DNA of 64,000 bases from Novispirillum itersonii subsp. itersonii ATCC 12639 (GTDB taxonomy: Bacteria; Pseudomonadota; Alphaproteobacteria; Rhodospirillales; Rhodospirillaceae): assembly GCF_000381985.1 (NCBI RefSeq), contig NZ_KB907338.1, positions 434,001 to 498,000 on the forward strand, given 5' to 3'. Both the position numbers and the translations under genes were made by a program. Position 1 is the first letter of the stretch, and each line of letters begins with the position of its first letter. Below are positions 24,318 through 33,017 of this stretch, piece after piece. The notes beneath the pieces were generated by a model, which saw nothing but the letters and a program-made list of their open reading frames with translations, did no database searches and was not told the origin of the DNA.

Positions 24318-25022
24318 ATGACAGCAGACAAGGTTGCCCTGATCACCGCCGGCGGCAGCGGCATGGGGGCGGCAGCGGCGCGGCGGCTGGCGGCGGATGG
24401 TTACCGCGTCGGCATTCTGTCGTCGTCAGGCAAGGGCGAGGCACTGGGGGCGGAGCTGGGCGGCTTTGGCGTCACCGGGTCCAACCAGTCCAACGACGAC
24501 CTCCGGCGTCTTGTCGATGGCGCGATGGAGCGCTGGGGCCGGATTGACGTGCTGGTCAACAGCGCCGGTCATGGCCCGCGCGCTCAGATTCTCGAGATCA
24601 GCGACGAAGACTGGCACAAGGGGATGGATGTTTATCTGATGAACGTCATCCGCGCCGTGCGGCTGGTGGTGCCGGTGATGCAGGCGCAGAAAAGTGGGGC
24701 GATCGTCAACATCTCCACCGCGTGGGTGGATGAGCCGAGCGCGATGTTCCCGACCTCGGCGGTGTTCCGCGCCGGGCTGAAGGCCTATGTCAAGCTGGTG
24801 GCCGATACCTATGCCGCCGACAACGTGCGCATCAACACCGTTCTGCCGGGCTGGATCGACAGTCTGCCCGCCACCGAGGAACGGCGCGCCGGGGTGCCGA
24901 TGCAGCGCTATGGCACGGCGGAGGAAGTGGCGGCGACCATCGCCTTCCTTGCCTCTGACGGGGCCGGGTACATCACCGGCCAGAGCCTGCGGGTGGACGG
25001 CGGCCTGATGCGGTCGCTGTAA
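24318..25022 (+). CDS. SDR-family protein lacking the canonical Tyr/Lys pair
   Basis: A 234-residue Rossmann protein. The cofactor loop is ITAGGSGMGAAAARRL (a TGxxxGxG variant with Ala-Gly). VNSAGHG corresponds to NNAG, Ser is kept in IVNISTAW, and the C-terminal P-G-W and YITGQSLRVDGG motifs are normal. When aligned on RINTVLPG, the catalytic YxxxK positions are occupied by Ser and Arg (SAVFR). It may reduce substrates poorly, use another mechanism, or have a non-enzymatic role. The ATG follows GGAGAAAG. No operon partners. It belongs to a recognisable SDR side-branch with this replacement, in my judgement. Confidence 0.8.
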   Translation: MTADKVALITAGGSGMGAAAARRLAADGYRVGILSSSGKGEALGAELGGFGVTGSNQSNDDLRRLVDGAMERWGRIDVLVNSAGHGPRAQILEISDEDWHKGMDVYLMNVIRAVRLVVPVMQAQKSGAIVNISTAWVDEPSAMFPTSAVFRAGLKAYVKLVADTYAADNVRINTVLPGWIDSLPATEERRAGVPMQRYGTAEEVAATIAFLASDGAGYITGQSLRVDGGLMRSL

Positions 25023-25072
25023 CGGAACGCCGGTCCCCGGATGACAGGATAACAGGGGAAACAGGATCACAG

Positions 25073-25110
25073 GGCCGGGGCCGGGGGTATTCTCCGGCCC
25101 CGGCCTTTTT
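25073..25110. terminator. Strong terminator between SDR and SMP-30-like genes
   Basis: GGCCGGGGCCGG (25073-25084) pairs perfectly with CCGGCCCCGGCC (25094-25105) across nine bases and is followed by T5. Just upstream, four ACAGG-led units of 8-9 bp occur at 25044-25073. Confidence 0.9.
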
Positions 25111-25116
25111 CTGTCC

Positions 25117-26286
25117 TTACGGCAGCGCCACCCAGCCGACGCGGTCGGCGGTCAGGCTGTGGATGTACAGGCGGTTGCCGTTTTCGGTGGCGCCGCTGGT
25201 GTCGGGGTAGGCGCCGGTGGGGTCCTGAAGATCCTGCGTGACGGTGCCGTTGGCATCAAAGGCGAAGACGTGACCGTAAGGCTTGGGCACCGGCCACAGG
25301 CTGCGCGGCAGGCGCAGCAGGGCGGCGCGCACCTCCGGCAGGGCCGACAGGCGGTCAAGCAGCGGGTTGCGCGGCTTGATCAGGCCGACCCAGGTGCGCC
25401 CGTCACGCCCGCGCATCAGGTTGTCGGGATAGCCGGGCAGGTTATCCAGCAGCACGCGGGCCGCCGCACTGTCGGGCAGGGCGGTGCTGACATTGACCGC
25501 ATCGGCCTGCATGTCGATCGACCAGATGCGGTAGCGCCCGGTTTCCGCCACCAGCAGGCGGGTGCCATCGGCTGACAGGGCGATGCCGTTGGCAAAGCTT
25601 AAGCCCTGCGCCACCACCCGCACTTTTCCGTCGGTCGGGGTATAGGCCAGCACCCGCCCGGTGGCGGACTGTTCCAGAATATCCAGCACGCTGGCCTCGA
25701 AGGTGCCGCCCACCCGGGCCGGATCAAACCGGTCAGACGACGCGGTGAAGTACACCGTACCGTCGGCGGCGACCGTCACGCTGTTGGCGTAGATCAGCGG
25801 GTCGCCCGGCCCCACCTGTGTCAGCAGCGGGGTGACCGCGCCGTTGGCGGCGATGGCGACCAGCCCGCGCAGGGCATCGGCGGCAATCATCCGCCCGTCG
25901 GCATCAAAGGCAAAGCCCAGCACCCGCCCGCCGGTCACCGCCACTTCCTGCGGCAGCCCGCCTGCCGGATCAAGCCGCAGGATCCGCCCGTCATGCACCG
26001 CCGCATACAGGGCACCGTCGGGGCCGGTGGCCAGATGTTCCGGCCCGGTGGCCCCGCCCAGTGACAGCGCCTGTAGGTTGGCAAGCTGGCGGTTGGTGGC
26101 ATGGGGGCCGGTGTAGCCGCCAAACTGCGGGGCCTGCCACGCCACCGGGGCCAGCGGCACCGGCCACAGGGCCAGATAGGCCGCGCCCCCGGCCACCGCC
26201 GCCCCCAGCAGTGCCGCAAGCAGCCGCCCGCCGCCCCCCCGGCGGGAGGAACCATATCGTCTTGACCGGCGGGAGCGTACAGCCAT
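25117..26286 (-). CDS. Membrane-anchored SMP-30/strictosidine-synthase-like beta-propeller
   Basis: A 389-residue protein. A basic N-terminus (RRSRRYGSSRR) precedes one membrane helix at about 22-45, so the rest is periplasmic. A six-bladed propeller follows, with GPEHLATGPDGALYAAVHDGRILRL early and ANGIALSADGTRLLVAETGRYRIW in the middle. LPGYPDNLMRGRDGRTWVGL is the metal-site blade with conserved Asn/Asp. Strictosidine-synthase-like bacterial proteins are usually lactonases or calcium-dependent hydrolases of unknown substrate. A monocistronic unit. Confidence 0.83.
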   Translation of the reverse strand: MAVRSRRSRRYGSSRRGGGGRLLAALLGAAVAGGAAYLALWPVPLAPVAWQAPQFGGYTGPHATNRQLANLQALSLGGATGPEHLATGPDGALYAAVHDGRILRLDPAGGLPQEVAVTGGRVLGFAFDADGRMIAADALRGLVAIAANGAVTPLLTQVGPGDPLIYANSVTVAADGTVYFTASSDRFDPARVGGTFEASVLDILEQSATGRVLAYTPTDGKVRVVAQGLSFANGIALSADGTRLLVAETGRYRIWSIDMQADAVNVSTALPDSAAARVLLDNLPGYPDNLMRGRDGRTWVGLIKPRNPLLDRLSALPEVRAALLRLPRSLWPVPKPYGHVFAFDANGTVTQDLQDPTGAYPDTSGATENGNRLYIHSLTADRVGWVALP

Positions 26287-26464
26287 GGGGACTCTCTTCT
26301 GGTAAAGGGGCGGGGCGGAGACAAAACCACAGGAAGAATGGGGGCCAGACGCGGGGAGTCAAGCCCCGGTGACCGACCGGTCTGTATCTGAGCGTTCAGG
26401 AATATGCAGGGCAGGCACTGAAACCGGCGTGACAGGGGCGGGCCACTGTGGCAAAGCATGGCGG

Positions 26465-26860
26465 ATGCACAGCCCGTCTGCCCCCCCTCTCCGCAGTCTG
26501 CCCCGTGGCACGCTGACAGCCCAGTGGATCGTCCTTGTGACGGTCTGCGTTCTGCTGTTTCAGGCGTTGCTGGGTGGCCCGGTGCTGCCGAAAGGGATCG
26601 GGCTGGGGGATACCGCCCTCAGTCTCTGTACTGATGCCGGGATGGCCGCCGCCGGGGAGGGCAGCGCCGCCCGCCATGACTGCGGGGTGTTCTGCCAGAC
26701 GGCCTGTGCCGCCGCGCCGGTGCTGCTGCGGGCGGCGGTGCTGCTGCCGCTGCCCGGTGCCGCCCCGCTGCGGGGCGATTGGGATACGGCGGCCCGCACC
26801 CCGGCCCCGGATCATCCGCCGCTGCGTCAGACGGCGCGGGGGCCACCCCTGTTTCTGTGA
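26465..26860 (+). CDS. Small membrane/periplasmic protein upstream of PepSY gene
   Basis: A 131-residue protein from ATG 26465 (a longer frame to 26369 looks non-coding). One membrane segment lies at about 18-40 (QWIVLVTVCVLLFQALLGG). A cysteine cluster follows, HDCGVFCQTAC (about 72-82), then a second hydrophobic Ala/Leu stretch and a Pro-rich tail. Cys-containing small proteins of this design (DUF2946-like) often accompany metal transport genes. The PepSY protein starts 60 bp downstream, so they may be co-expressed. Function unknown. Confidence 0.6.
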   Translation: MHSPSAPPLRSLPRGTLTAQWIVLVTVCVLLFQALLGGPVLPKGIGLGDTALSLCTDAGMAAAGEGSAARHDCGVFCQTACAAAPVLLRAAVLLPLPGAAPLRGDWDTAARTPAPDHPPLRQTARGPPLFL

Positions 26861-26920
26861 TCTTCAGACTGACTTCTGCCGCCCTGCGGCAGCCCGCCTG
26901 TAATCACGGAGCCCCCTGTT

Positions 26921-28372
26921 ATGGCTAAAACCCCCGCTGCTGCGCCCGAGGCCAGCCTGCGCCGCGAGATCATGGATTTTATCCTGCGGCTGCATTTCTA
27001 CATCGGTCTGTTTGTCGGGCCGTTCATCTTTATCGCCGCCGTCACCGGCACCCTGTATGTGCTGACCCCGCAGATTGAAAACGCGCTGTACAGCGATGTG
27101 CTGACCACCCCCTCCAGCGGCCCGGCGCGCAGTCTGGGCGATCAGGTCAACGCCGCCCGCGCCTATCTGAAGGATGGCCGCCCGGTGTTTGCCGTGCGCC
27201 CGGCCACCGCCCCCGGCCGCACCACCCGGGTGATGTTCACCGACCCCAGTCTGGGGGAGTCGGAGACACAGGCGATTTTCATCGATCCGGTGACGCTGGA
27301 GATTAAAGGCAACCTGACGGTCTATGGCACCAGTGGCATTCTGCCGCTGCGGCTGATGATTGATAAGTTTCACCGGGCTCTGCTGCTGGGCGATGCCGGG
27401 CGCATTTACAGCGAACTGGCGGCGTCGTGGCTGTGGATTGCAACGCTGGGCGGGGTGGTGCTGTGGCTGTCACGCCGCCGGGGCGATGCCGCTGCGGCGG
27501 CTGCCGGTGCCCGGCAGACCCCGGCGGCCCGCACCCGCCGCCTGCACAGCACCACCGGCCTGTGGGTGGCCGCCGGGCTGGCGTTTCTGTCCGTCACCGG
27601 TCTGACGTGGTCGAAATACGCCGGGGATAATATCGACGCCCTGCGCCAGTCGCTGGGCTGGGTGACGCCGTCGGTGTCGCTGAAGATTGATCCGGCTACT
27701 CCGGCCCCTGCTGCCGCATCGGTTTCGGCAGACCATGCCGACCACGCCCAGCACATGGCCGCCGCCGCGGTGGCAGCCACCCCCGCCGGGGCGGTGCCCG
27801 ATGCCGCCGCCCTGATTGATGCCGTCCACGCCGCCGCCATCGCCGGGGGCATCGATAGCCCGTATCTGGAAATCCGCCCGTCCAAGGTGCCGGAAAAGGC
27901 ATGGATGGTGCGGGAATATGACCGCTCCACCCCGACGCAGGTCGATACCGTTGCCATCGACCCGCGCACGATGGCCATCACCAGCCGCGCCGATTTTGAC
28001 ACCTTCACCCTGATCCCCAAGCTGATCCGCTGGGGCATCGACATTCACATGGGCATCAAGTTCGGCCTGATTAACCAGATTGTCATGGTGGTGCTGGGCA
28101 CGGCGCTGAGCGTGTCGATCCTGTATGGATACCGGCTGTGGTGGCAGCGCCGCCCCGCCGCCGGAACCCCGGCCCGCACCCTGATCCGGGCCTGGCAGGG
28201 CCTGCCCCCGGTCTGGAAGGCAGGCAGCGTGCTGATTGCCGCCGGTCTCGGCTATGCCCTGCCGGTGATGGGCGTCAGCCTGCTGGTCTTCCTGCTGGTC
28301 GATCTGGTCCGCTGGCAGATCGCCAACCGCGCCCGCGCCCGCCGCGCCGAAGCCCGCGCTGCGGCGGAGTAA
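26921..28372 (+). CDS. PepSY-associated TM (PiuB-type) protein, putative ferric reductase
   Basis: A 483-residue inner-membrane protein. Helix 1 is at about 23-50 (LHFYIGLFVGPFIFIAAVTGTLYVL, with conserved His). A periplasmic PepSY domain follows, then helices with HRALLLGDAGRIYSELAASWLW (about 147-170), LHSTTGLWVAAGLAFLSVTGLTW (about 208-230), and C-terminal helices with DIHMGIKFGLINQIVMVVLG. The conserved His residues on several helices suggest heme binding and electron transfer for ferric-siderophore reduction. A His/Ala-rich insert (DHADHAQHMAAAA) may bind metal. Terminator at 28483. Confidence 0.87.
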   Translation: MAKTPAAAPEASLRREIMDFILRLHFYIGLFVGPFIFIAAVTGTLYVLTPQIENALYSDVLTTPSSGPARSLGDQVNAARAYLKDGRPVFAVRPATAPGRTTRVMFTDPSLGESETQAIFIDPVTLEIKGNLTVYGTSGILPLRLMIDKFHRALLLGDAGRIYSELAASWLWIATLGGVVLWLSRRRGDAAAAAAGARQTPAARTRRLHSTTGLWVAAGLAFLSVTGLTWSKYAGDNIDALRQSLGWVTPSVSLKIDPATPAPAAASVSADHADHAQHMAAAAVAATPAGAVPDAAALIDAVHAAAIAGGIDSPYLEIRPSKVPEKAWMVREYDRSTPTQVDTVAIDPRTMAITSRADFDTFTLIPKLIRWGIDIHMGIKFGLINQIVMVVLGTALSVSILYGYRLWWQRRPAAGTPARTLIRAWQGLPPVWKAGSVLIAAGLGYALPVMGVSLLVFLLVDLVRWQIANRARARRAEARAAAE

Positions 28373-28389
28373 CAGGGGCGGAAGGCGCG

Positions 28390-28443
28390 GGGTGAACCGC
28401 CCGTGGGGCGGTGTGACCAAGCCTTTTTCGGGAAAAAGGCTTG
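28390..28443. repeat. Double-hairpin dispersed repeat, copy 1
   Basis: It contains CAAGCCTTTTT/AAAAAGGCTTG (28418-28428 and 28433-28443, loop CGGG) next to a GAACCGCCC-GTG-GGGCGGT hairpin. In reverse complement, the same order recurs at 56121-56166. Confidence 0.55.
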
Positions 28444-28482
28444 ACCCAAAAAGCCTGTCCCGCTGACCTGTGTTTCACAGAC

Positions 28483-28518
28483 CCCCCGGCCCGGTGCCTT
28501 GCACTGGCCGGGGGTTTT
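28483..28518 (+). terminator. Rho-independent terminator downstream of the PepSY gene
   Basis: CCCCCGGCC (28483-28491) pairs with GGCCGGGGG (28506-28514), followed by TTTT. A further 14-bp perfect inverted repeat (TCACCGCGAACCCC, 28525-28538 with 28560-28573) lies beyond it. Confidence 0.8.
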
Positions 28519-28573
28519 GTCGTCTCACCGCGAACCCCAAGCTGGCGCTGCGACTCCGGGGGGTTCGCGGTGA

Positions 28574-28704
28574 CGGAAGCTGTTGATTTTACTGCATAAA
28601 CAATTTCGATGGCGGAATGATGACGCCGTTTGGCAGCAGGCATTTGGAGGTTCGCGGTAGAGGGTTTATTTTATCAGCCGGGTCAAGGCTCTGCCGGGTA
28701 CCCA
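28574..28704 (+). promoter_or_regulatory. Putative CRISPR leader
   Basis: This 130-bp stretch precedes the first repeat and is AT-richer than the genome (ATTTTACTGCATAAACAATT, GGTTTATTTTATCAG). The leader side is assigned because the degenerate repeat is at the other end of the array. No promoter motif is certain. Confidence 0.5.
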
Positions 28705-29330
28705 GTCGCCCCCTCACGGGGGCGTGGATTGAAACATGACGCGGTCATCATATGTGCGAAAAATCCTGAGTCGCCCCCTCACGGGGGCGTGGATTGAAAC
28801 GAGCATCCCGTATATCCATTTCCAGCAGGGCCAGGTCGCCCCCTCACGGGGGCGTGGATTGAAACGGCTTTAGGCTCCGGCACCCACCTCTTGCGCGGAA
28901 GTCGCCCCCTCACGGGGGCGTGGATTGAAACTGGCAGTTTATCAGGGGTGCAGCGGTTCGGACGTGAGTCGCCCCCTCACGGGGGCGTGGATTGAAACAT
29001 GATCCAGCGGATTAACGACCTGACCGGCGGCGGTCGCCCCCTCACGGGGGCGTGGATTGAAACGGGCGGCTGTCGGAACTGCTGGAGGATTTCTGGCCGT
29101 CGCCCCCTTACGGGGGCGTGGATTGAAACGTGGTGCGCATTCAGGGCACCGTGTTGATGCCCGAGGTCGCCCCCTCACGGGGGCGTGGATTGAAACTCGT
29201 TCAGCCACGTTGAGGCCATCGCCCGGAACCCGTGTCGCCCCCTTACGGGGGCGTGGATTGAAACAGCCCCATGCTGGTGGCTGCCCTTGGGTTTAATTTG
29301 TCGCCCCCTCACGGGCGCGTGGGGCGGCAT
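28705..29330 (+). CRISPR. Type I-C-like CRISPR array, 10 repeats and 9 spacers, no adjacent cas genes
   Basis: The 31-nt repeats start at 28705, 28770, 28835, 28901, 28968, 29033, 29099, 29166, 29234 and 29300. They begin GTCGCCCCCTCAC and end GTGGATTGAAAC, the type I-C (Dvulg) style. Repeats at 29099 and 29234 share one C-to-T change (CCTTACGGG). The last repeat is intact for about 22 nt with one change and then diverges, marking the trailer end. Spacers are 34-37 nt. No spacer matches elsewhere in the window by eye. cas genes are absent on both sides; the only cas trace is the cas3 remnant at 11624. Confidence 0.97.
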
Positions 29331-29447
29331 TAACCGAAGCCCCGCGCCCATTTCAGCAGGGTCCGGGAGGCTGAGCCTCCCGGCGGGGGCGGGCAGCGCC
29401 CGCGCTTTCCTCCCTTCCTCCCCCCTCTCTCTCCGCACCTCCCCGCC

Positions 29448-30359
29448 TTACCAGTATTCCTCCGACCGGCGGTGATCGGCGAAGCGGTCGGTGAGGAAGT
29501 CGAGGAAGGCGGTGACTTTGGCTGACGTCAGCAGGCGGGGCAGGGTCAGGGCGTAGATATCGGTATCGACGCCGCACCAGTCGGGCAGCACGCGCACCAG
29601 CCGCCCGGCGCGCAGGTCGTGGGCGATATCCCACTGGGACCGCAGGATGATGCCGTGCCCGGCGATGGCCCAATCGACGGCGACTTCGCCGTGGTTGCTG
29701 GCCAGCCGCCCGTTGACTTTGACGGTGGTGCGGCGGCTGCCGGAGACCAGCGGCCAGCTGTTATAGGCCCCGAAGTATTCGCGGATGACGATGCACTGGT
29801 GCTGTTGCAGGTCCTGCGGGGTCTGGGGGGCGGGGTGGCGGGCGAGGTAGGCGGGGGCGGCGGCCAGAAAGCGGCGGTTAGAGGCGATTTTGCGGCTGAT
29901 CAGGCCGGTATCGCCGCCCAGCCCGATGCGGGTGCAGAGGTCGAAGCCTTCGGCGGCAAGGTCCATCGGCTTATCGCTGAGGTGCAGGATGACATCGACA
30001 TCGGGGTAAAGGGCGGCAAAGTCGCTGACGGCGGGGCCAAGGTGGCGGCGGCCAAAGCCGATGCCGGAATTGACCCGCAGCAGGCCGCGCGGGGTGTCGC
30101 GGGCGGCGGTCAGGCTGCGTTCCAGCGCGTCGAGGTCGCCAAGGATGCGGCGGCCTTCGGTCAGGTAGCGTTCGCCTTCGGCGGTCAGGCTCTGGCGGCG
30201 GGTGGTGCGGTTCAGCAGGCGCACGCCCAGCCGGGCTTCCAGCGCGCTCAGGCGGCGGCTGACGGCGGGGGCGGTGATGCCGAGATCCTGCGCGGCGGCG
30301 GCGAGGGTGCCGTGACGGGCGAGGGTGGCAAAAAAGGCGAGATCTGAGGGGGTATCCAT
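29448..30359 (-). CDS. LysR-family regulator
   Basis: A 303-residue LysR protein of the CrgA/DsdC-like clade. The HTH at about 1-60 reads DLAFFATLARHGTLAAAAQDLGITAPAVSRRLSALEARLGVRLLNRTTR. The effector domain runs from about 90 to 290. I prefer ATG 30359, directly before the HTH; an in-frame start at 30407 would add 16 unrelated residues. It is divergent from a TauE-type exporter gene, the likely target. Confidence 0.9.
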   Translation of the reverse strand: MDTPSDLAFFATLARHGTLAAAAQDLGITAPAVSRRLSALEARLGVRLLNRTTRRQSLTAEGERYLTEGRRILGDLDALERSLTAARDTPRGLLRVNSGIGFGRRHLGPAVSDFAALYPDVDVILHLSDKPMDLAAEGFDLCTRIGLGGDTGLISRKIASNRRFLAAAPAYLARHPAPQTPQDLQQHQCIVIREYFGAYNSWPLVSGSRRTTVKVNGRLASNHGEVAVDWAIAGHGIILRSQWDIAHDLRAGRLVRVLPDWCGVDTDIYALTLPRLLTSAKVTAFLDFLTDRFADHRRSEEYW

Positions 30360-30473
30360 CCGGCTATTCTTAACCCAGACGCACGGCTGACGGAAGATGT
30401 GCGGCATTTATGCTGTTTAAAAACACGAATAGCATGGCCGCCCTGTGGTGATGTGCGGGAGTTTGGCACGGTG

Positions 30474-31271
30474 ATGGAGCCTGTTTTTCCCCTGCTGGCG
30501 GCGCTGGGTATCGGCGCGGTGCTGGGTTTTTTCGGCGGGCTGTTCGGCATTGGCGGCGGCATCATTGCCATCCCGGTGCTGGTGCTGGGCTTTGGCATGG
30601 ATCAGGCGCTGGCGCAGGGCACGGCGCTGGCGATGATGGTGCCCAATCTGGTGATGGCATGGTGGCGGTACTGGCGGCGGGGGCCGGGTGGGCTGGGGCG
30701 TGGCACGCTGCTGGTGGCGCTGGCGGGCACCCTGACCACCTATGGCGCGGCGCAGGCGGCGCAGGGGATGAACCCGCAGGTGCTGCAACTGGTGTTTGCC
30801 GGGTTTCTGGCGCTGGTCGGCATCGGCCAGTGGCGCCGGGCGGGAAAGGGGCCAGAAGGCGGACCGGAAGGCGGGCCACAGGCCGGACCGGACCGGCTGG
30901 CGTCCCGGGGGCGGCTGATGCCGCTGGTCGGGGTGGCCGGGGGCGGGTGTATGGGCCTGCTGGGGGTTGGCGGCGGGCTGGTGGCAACGCCGCTGCTGAC
31001 CGGGCTATTCGGGCTGGGGCAGCGGGCGGCGCAGGGGGTGGCGCTGGCGATGGTGTCGCCCAGCTCGGCGGCGGCGCTGCTGAGTTATGCCCGCGCCCAG
31101 CGGGTGGACTGGCCGATGGGCGTGGCGCTGGCGGTGGGCGGGGTGCTGACGGTCTCCGCCGGGGTGGCGGTGGCCCACGCGGTGCCCGAACACCGGCTGA
31201 AGGCGCTGTTCGGCCTGATGCTGCTGGCCACCGCCGGGCTGCTGGTGCTGGAGAAAACCGGGCTGCTGTAA
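30474..31271 (+). CDS. TauE/SafE-family membrane transporter
   Basis: A 265-residue protein with about eight membrane helices. The two repeat halves each carry the Gly-rich signature: GFFGGLFGIGGGIIAIPVL (about 17-35) and GGGCMGLLGVGGGLVATPLL (about 156-175). Members export sulfite, sulfoacetate or other organosulfonates, or act as anion permeases. The charged Gly/Pro-rich insert between halves (EGGPEGGPQAGPD) is cytoplasmic. ATG 30474 is preceded by GGGAG. Probably regulated by the divergent LysR protein. Confidence 0.88.
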   Translation: MEPVFPLLAALGIGAVLGFFGGLFGIGGGIIAIPVLVLGFGMDQALAQGTALAMMVPNLVMAWWRYWRRGPGGLGRGTLLVALAGTLTTYGAAQAAQGMNPQVLQLVFAGFLALVGIGQWRRAGKGPEGGPEGGPQAGPDRLASRGRLMPLVGVAGGGCMGLLGVGGGLVATPLLTGLFGLGQRAAQGVALAMVSPSSAAALLSYARAQRVDWPMGVALAVGGVLTVSAGVAVAHAVPEHRLKALFGLMLLATAGLLVLEKTGLL

Positions 31272-31300
31272 CCGGGTCAACGAAACGGTCTGAACTCTGA

Positions 31301-31699
<399 letters not shown>

Positions 31700-31859
31700 T
31701 GGCCGGTGTTTCTGCAAAGCGATAAATGCCCCTGTTTATGCCGCAGATGCATGCTTCGGCCTTTCGGTGCAGTGCGAAGAACTGTACACTGCGGGTGGGA
31801 AGACGGTTGAATGCCTGCAGTCTGATACGCACGGTATTCCAAGGGGATAGGAACAGGGA

Positions 31860-33017
31860 ATGGCTCAGGAAAAGCGGTTCCGGCTGCGCTTTCAGGTCAG
31901 CGTGACCACGGCGATTCTGGCGGTGATTGCGCTGGTGACGGTGGCCGCGATCGGGAATGTCTATTATTCCAGTACCTTAGCGGCGCGGGATGCGGCCTCT
32001 GGCCTGTTTGCCGAGGTTTCGGCCCGGGTGGTGGCGCGGGTGGACCGCGAGATGGGCGAAACCCTGACCCTGTCCGGCTGGGGGGCGCGGACCCCGGCGC
32101 TGAATGCTCCGGTGCAGGCCGACGGCCCGGCCAACCCGGCGGTGCCGCTGCTGGCGGAGCTGCTGGCAACTGACCCGGCCCTGTATTCGCTGTACGTGGG
32201 GCGGCAGAACGGCGACTTTTTACAGGTGATCGCCACCCGCAATGACCGGGGGGTGCTGGATGCCCACAAGGCCCCGTCCGGCACGGCGCTGATCGTGCGC
32301 ACCATCACCGGGCAGGGGGCTGACCGCACCCAGCGCTGGGCGTTTCTGGATGCCGGGGGCGCGGTGCTGGCCCGTCAGGAAGACGCCGCCCCGGCCTATG
32401 ACCCGCGTGAGCGCGACTGGTATAAACCGGCGCTGGCGGCGGGCCATCCGGTGCTGAGCGCGCCGTATCTGTTCAACTCGTTGCAGAAACCGGGCATCTC
32501 GGCCTCGGCCCGGCTGACCGGCGGGGACGGGGTGATGGGGGTGGATATTACCCTGTCCGGGATGGCTGAGTTTGTTTCGACGCTGAAGATCTCTGACCGT
32601 GGTGGCGTGGTGGTCACCGATGACCGCGGGCAGGTGCTGGCGGCAGGCAACGGCCTGCTGGGCGCGCTGGCCCCGCTGGGGCAGGCCGCCGCCGCCCCCG
32701 CGCCGCTGGGGGCCGTGCTGGCCGGGATGCTGGGCAGCGCCGGGCGGGAGGACACCCGCCACCTGACCGTCGACGGAACCGAGATGATGGCCCGCCTGAG
32801 TGACTGGACCGCCCCCGGCGGCCAGCGGCTGACCATATGCCGTGATTGCCCCGTTCGAAGATTTTACCGGCCACATCCGCCAGATGCAGCATCGCACGCT
32901 GCTGCTGATCGGGCTGGTGATGCTGATTATTTTGCCGCTGGCGGTGATTGCGTCGGGGCGTCTGGCAAAGACCGTGCGGGCGCTGGCGGAAGAAGCGCAG
33001 CGGGTGCAGGGCTTTGA
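31860..33017 (+). pseudogene. Cache sensor half of a frameshifted HD-GYP signalling protein
   Basis: The first 327 residues are coherent. A membrane helix lies at about 12-35, then a periplasmic dCache sensor (DPRERDWYKPAL at about 180, typical of methyl-accepting and HD-GYP sensors). The frame fails after GGQRLTI at about 32835. The expected continuation (AVIAPFEDFTGHIRQM) is in the +1 frame from 32842. The rest of this frame to 33017 is nonsense. The junction reads ACCATATGCCGTG, where ACCATCGCCGTG would restore the frame, a net +1. It could be a true null allele, an assembly error or programmed frameshifting; no slippery sequence is evident. Confidence 0.75.

Noticed and set aside
29331-29447. 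Possible further CRISPR repeats or cas remnant after the array
   Set aside because: Only a small GGGAGGC/GCCTCCC palindrome is present; no repeat or Cas-like frame is recognisable.
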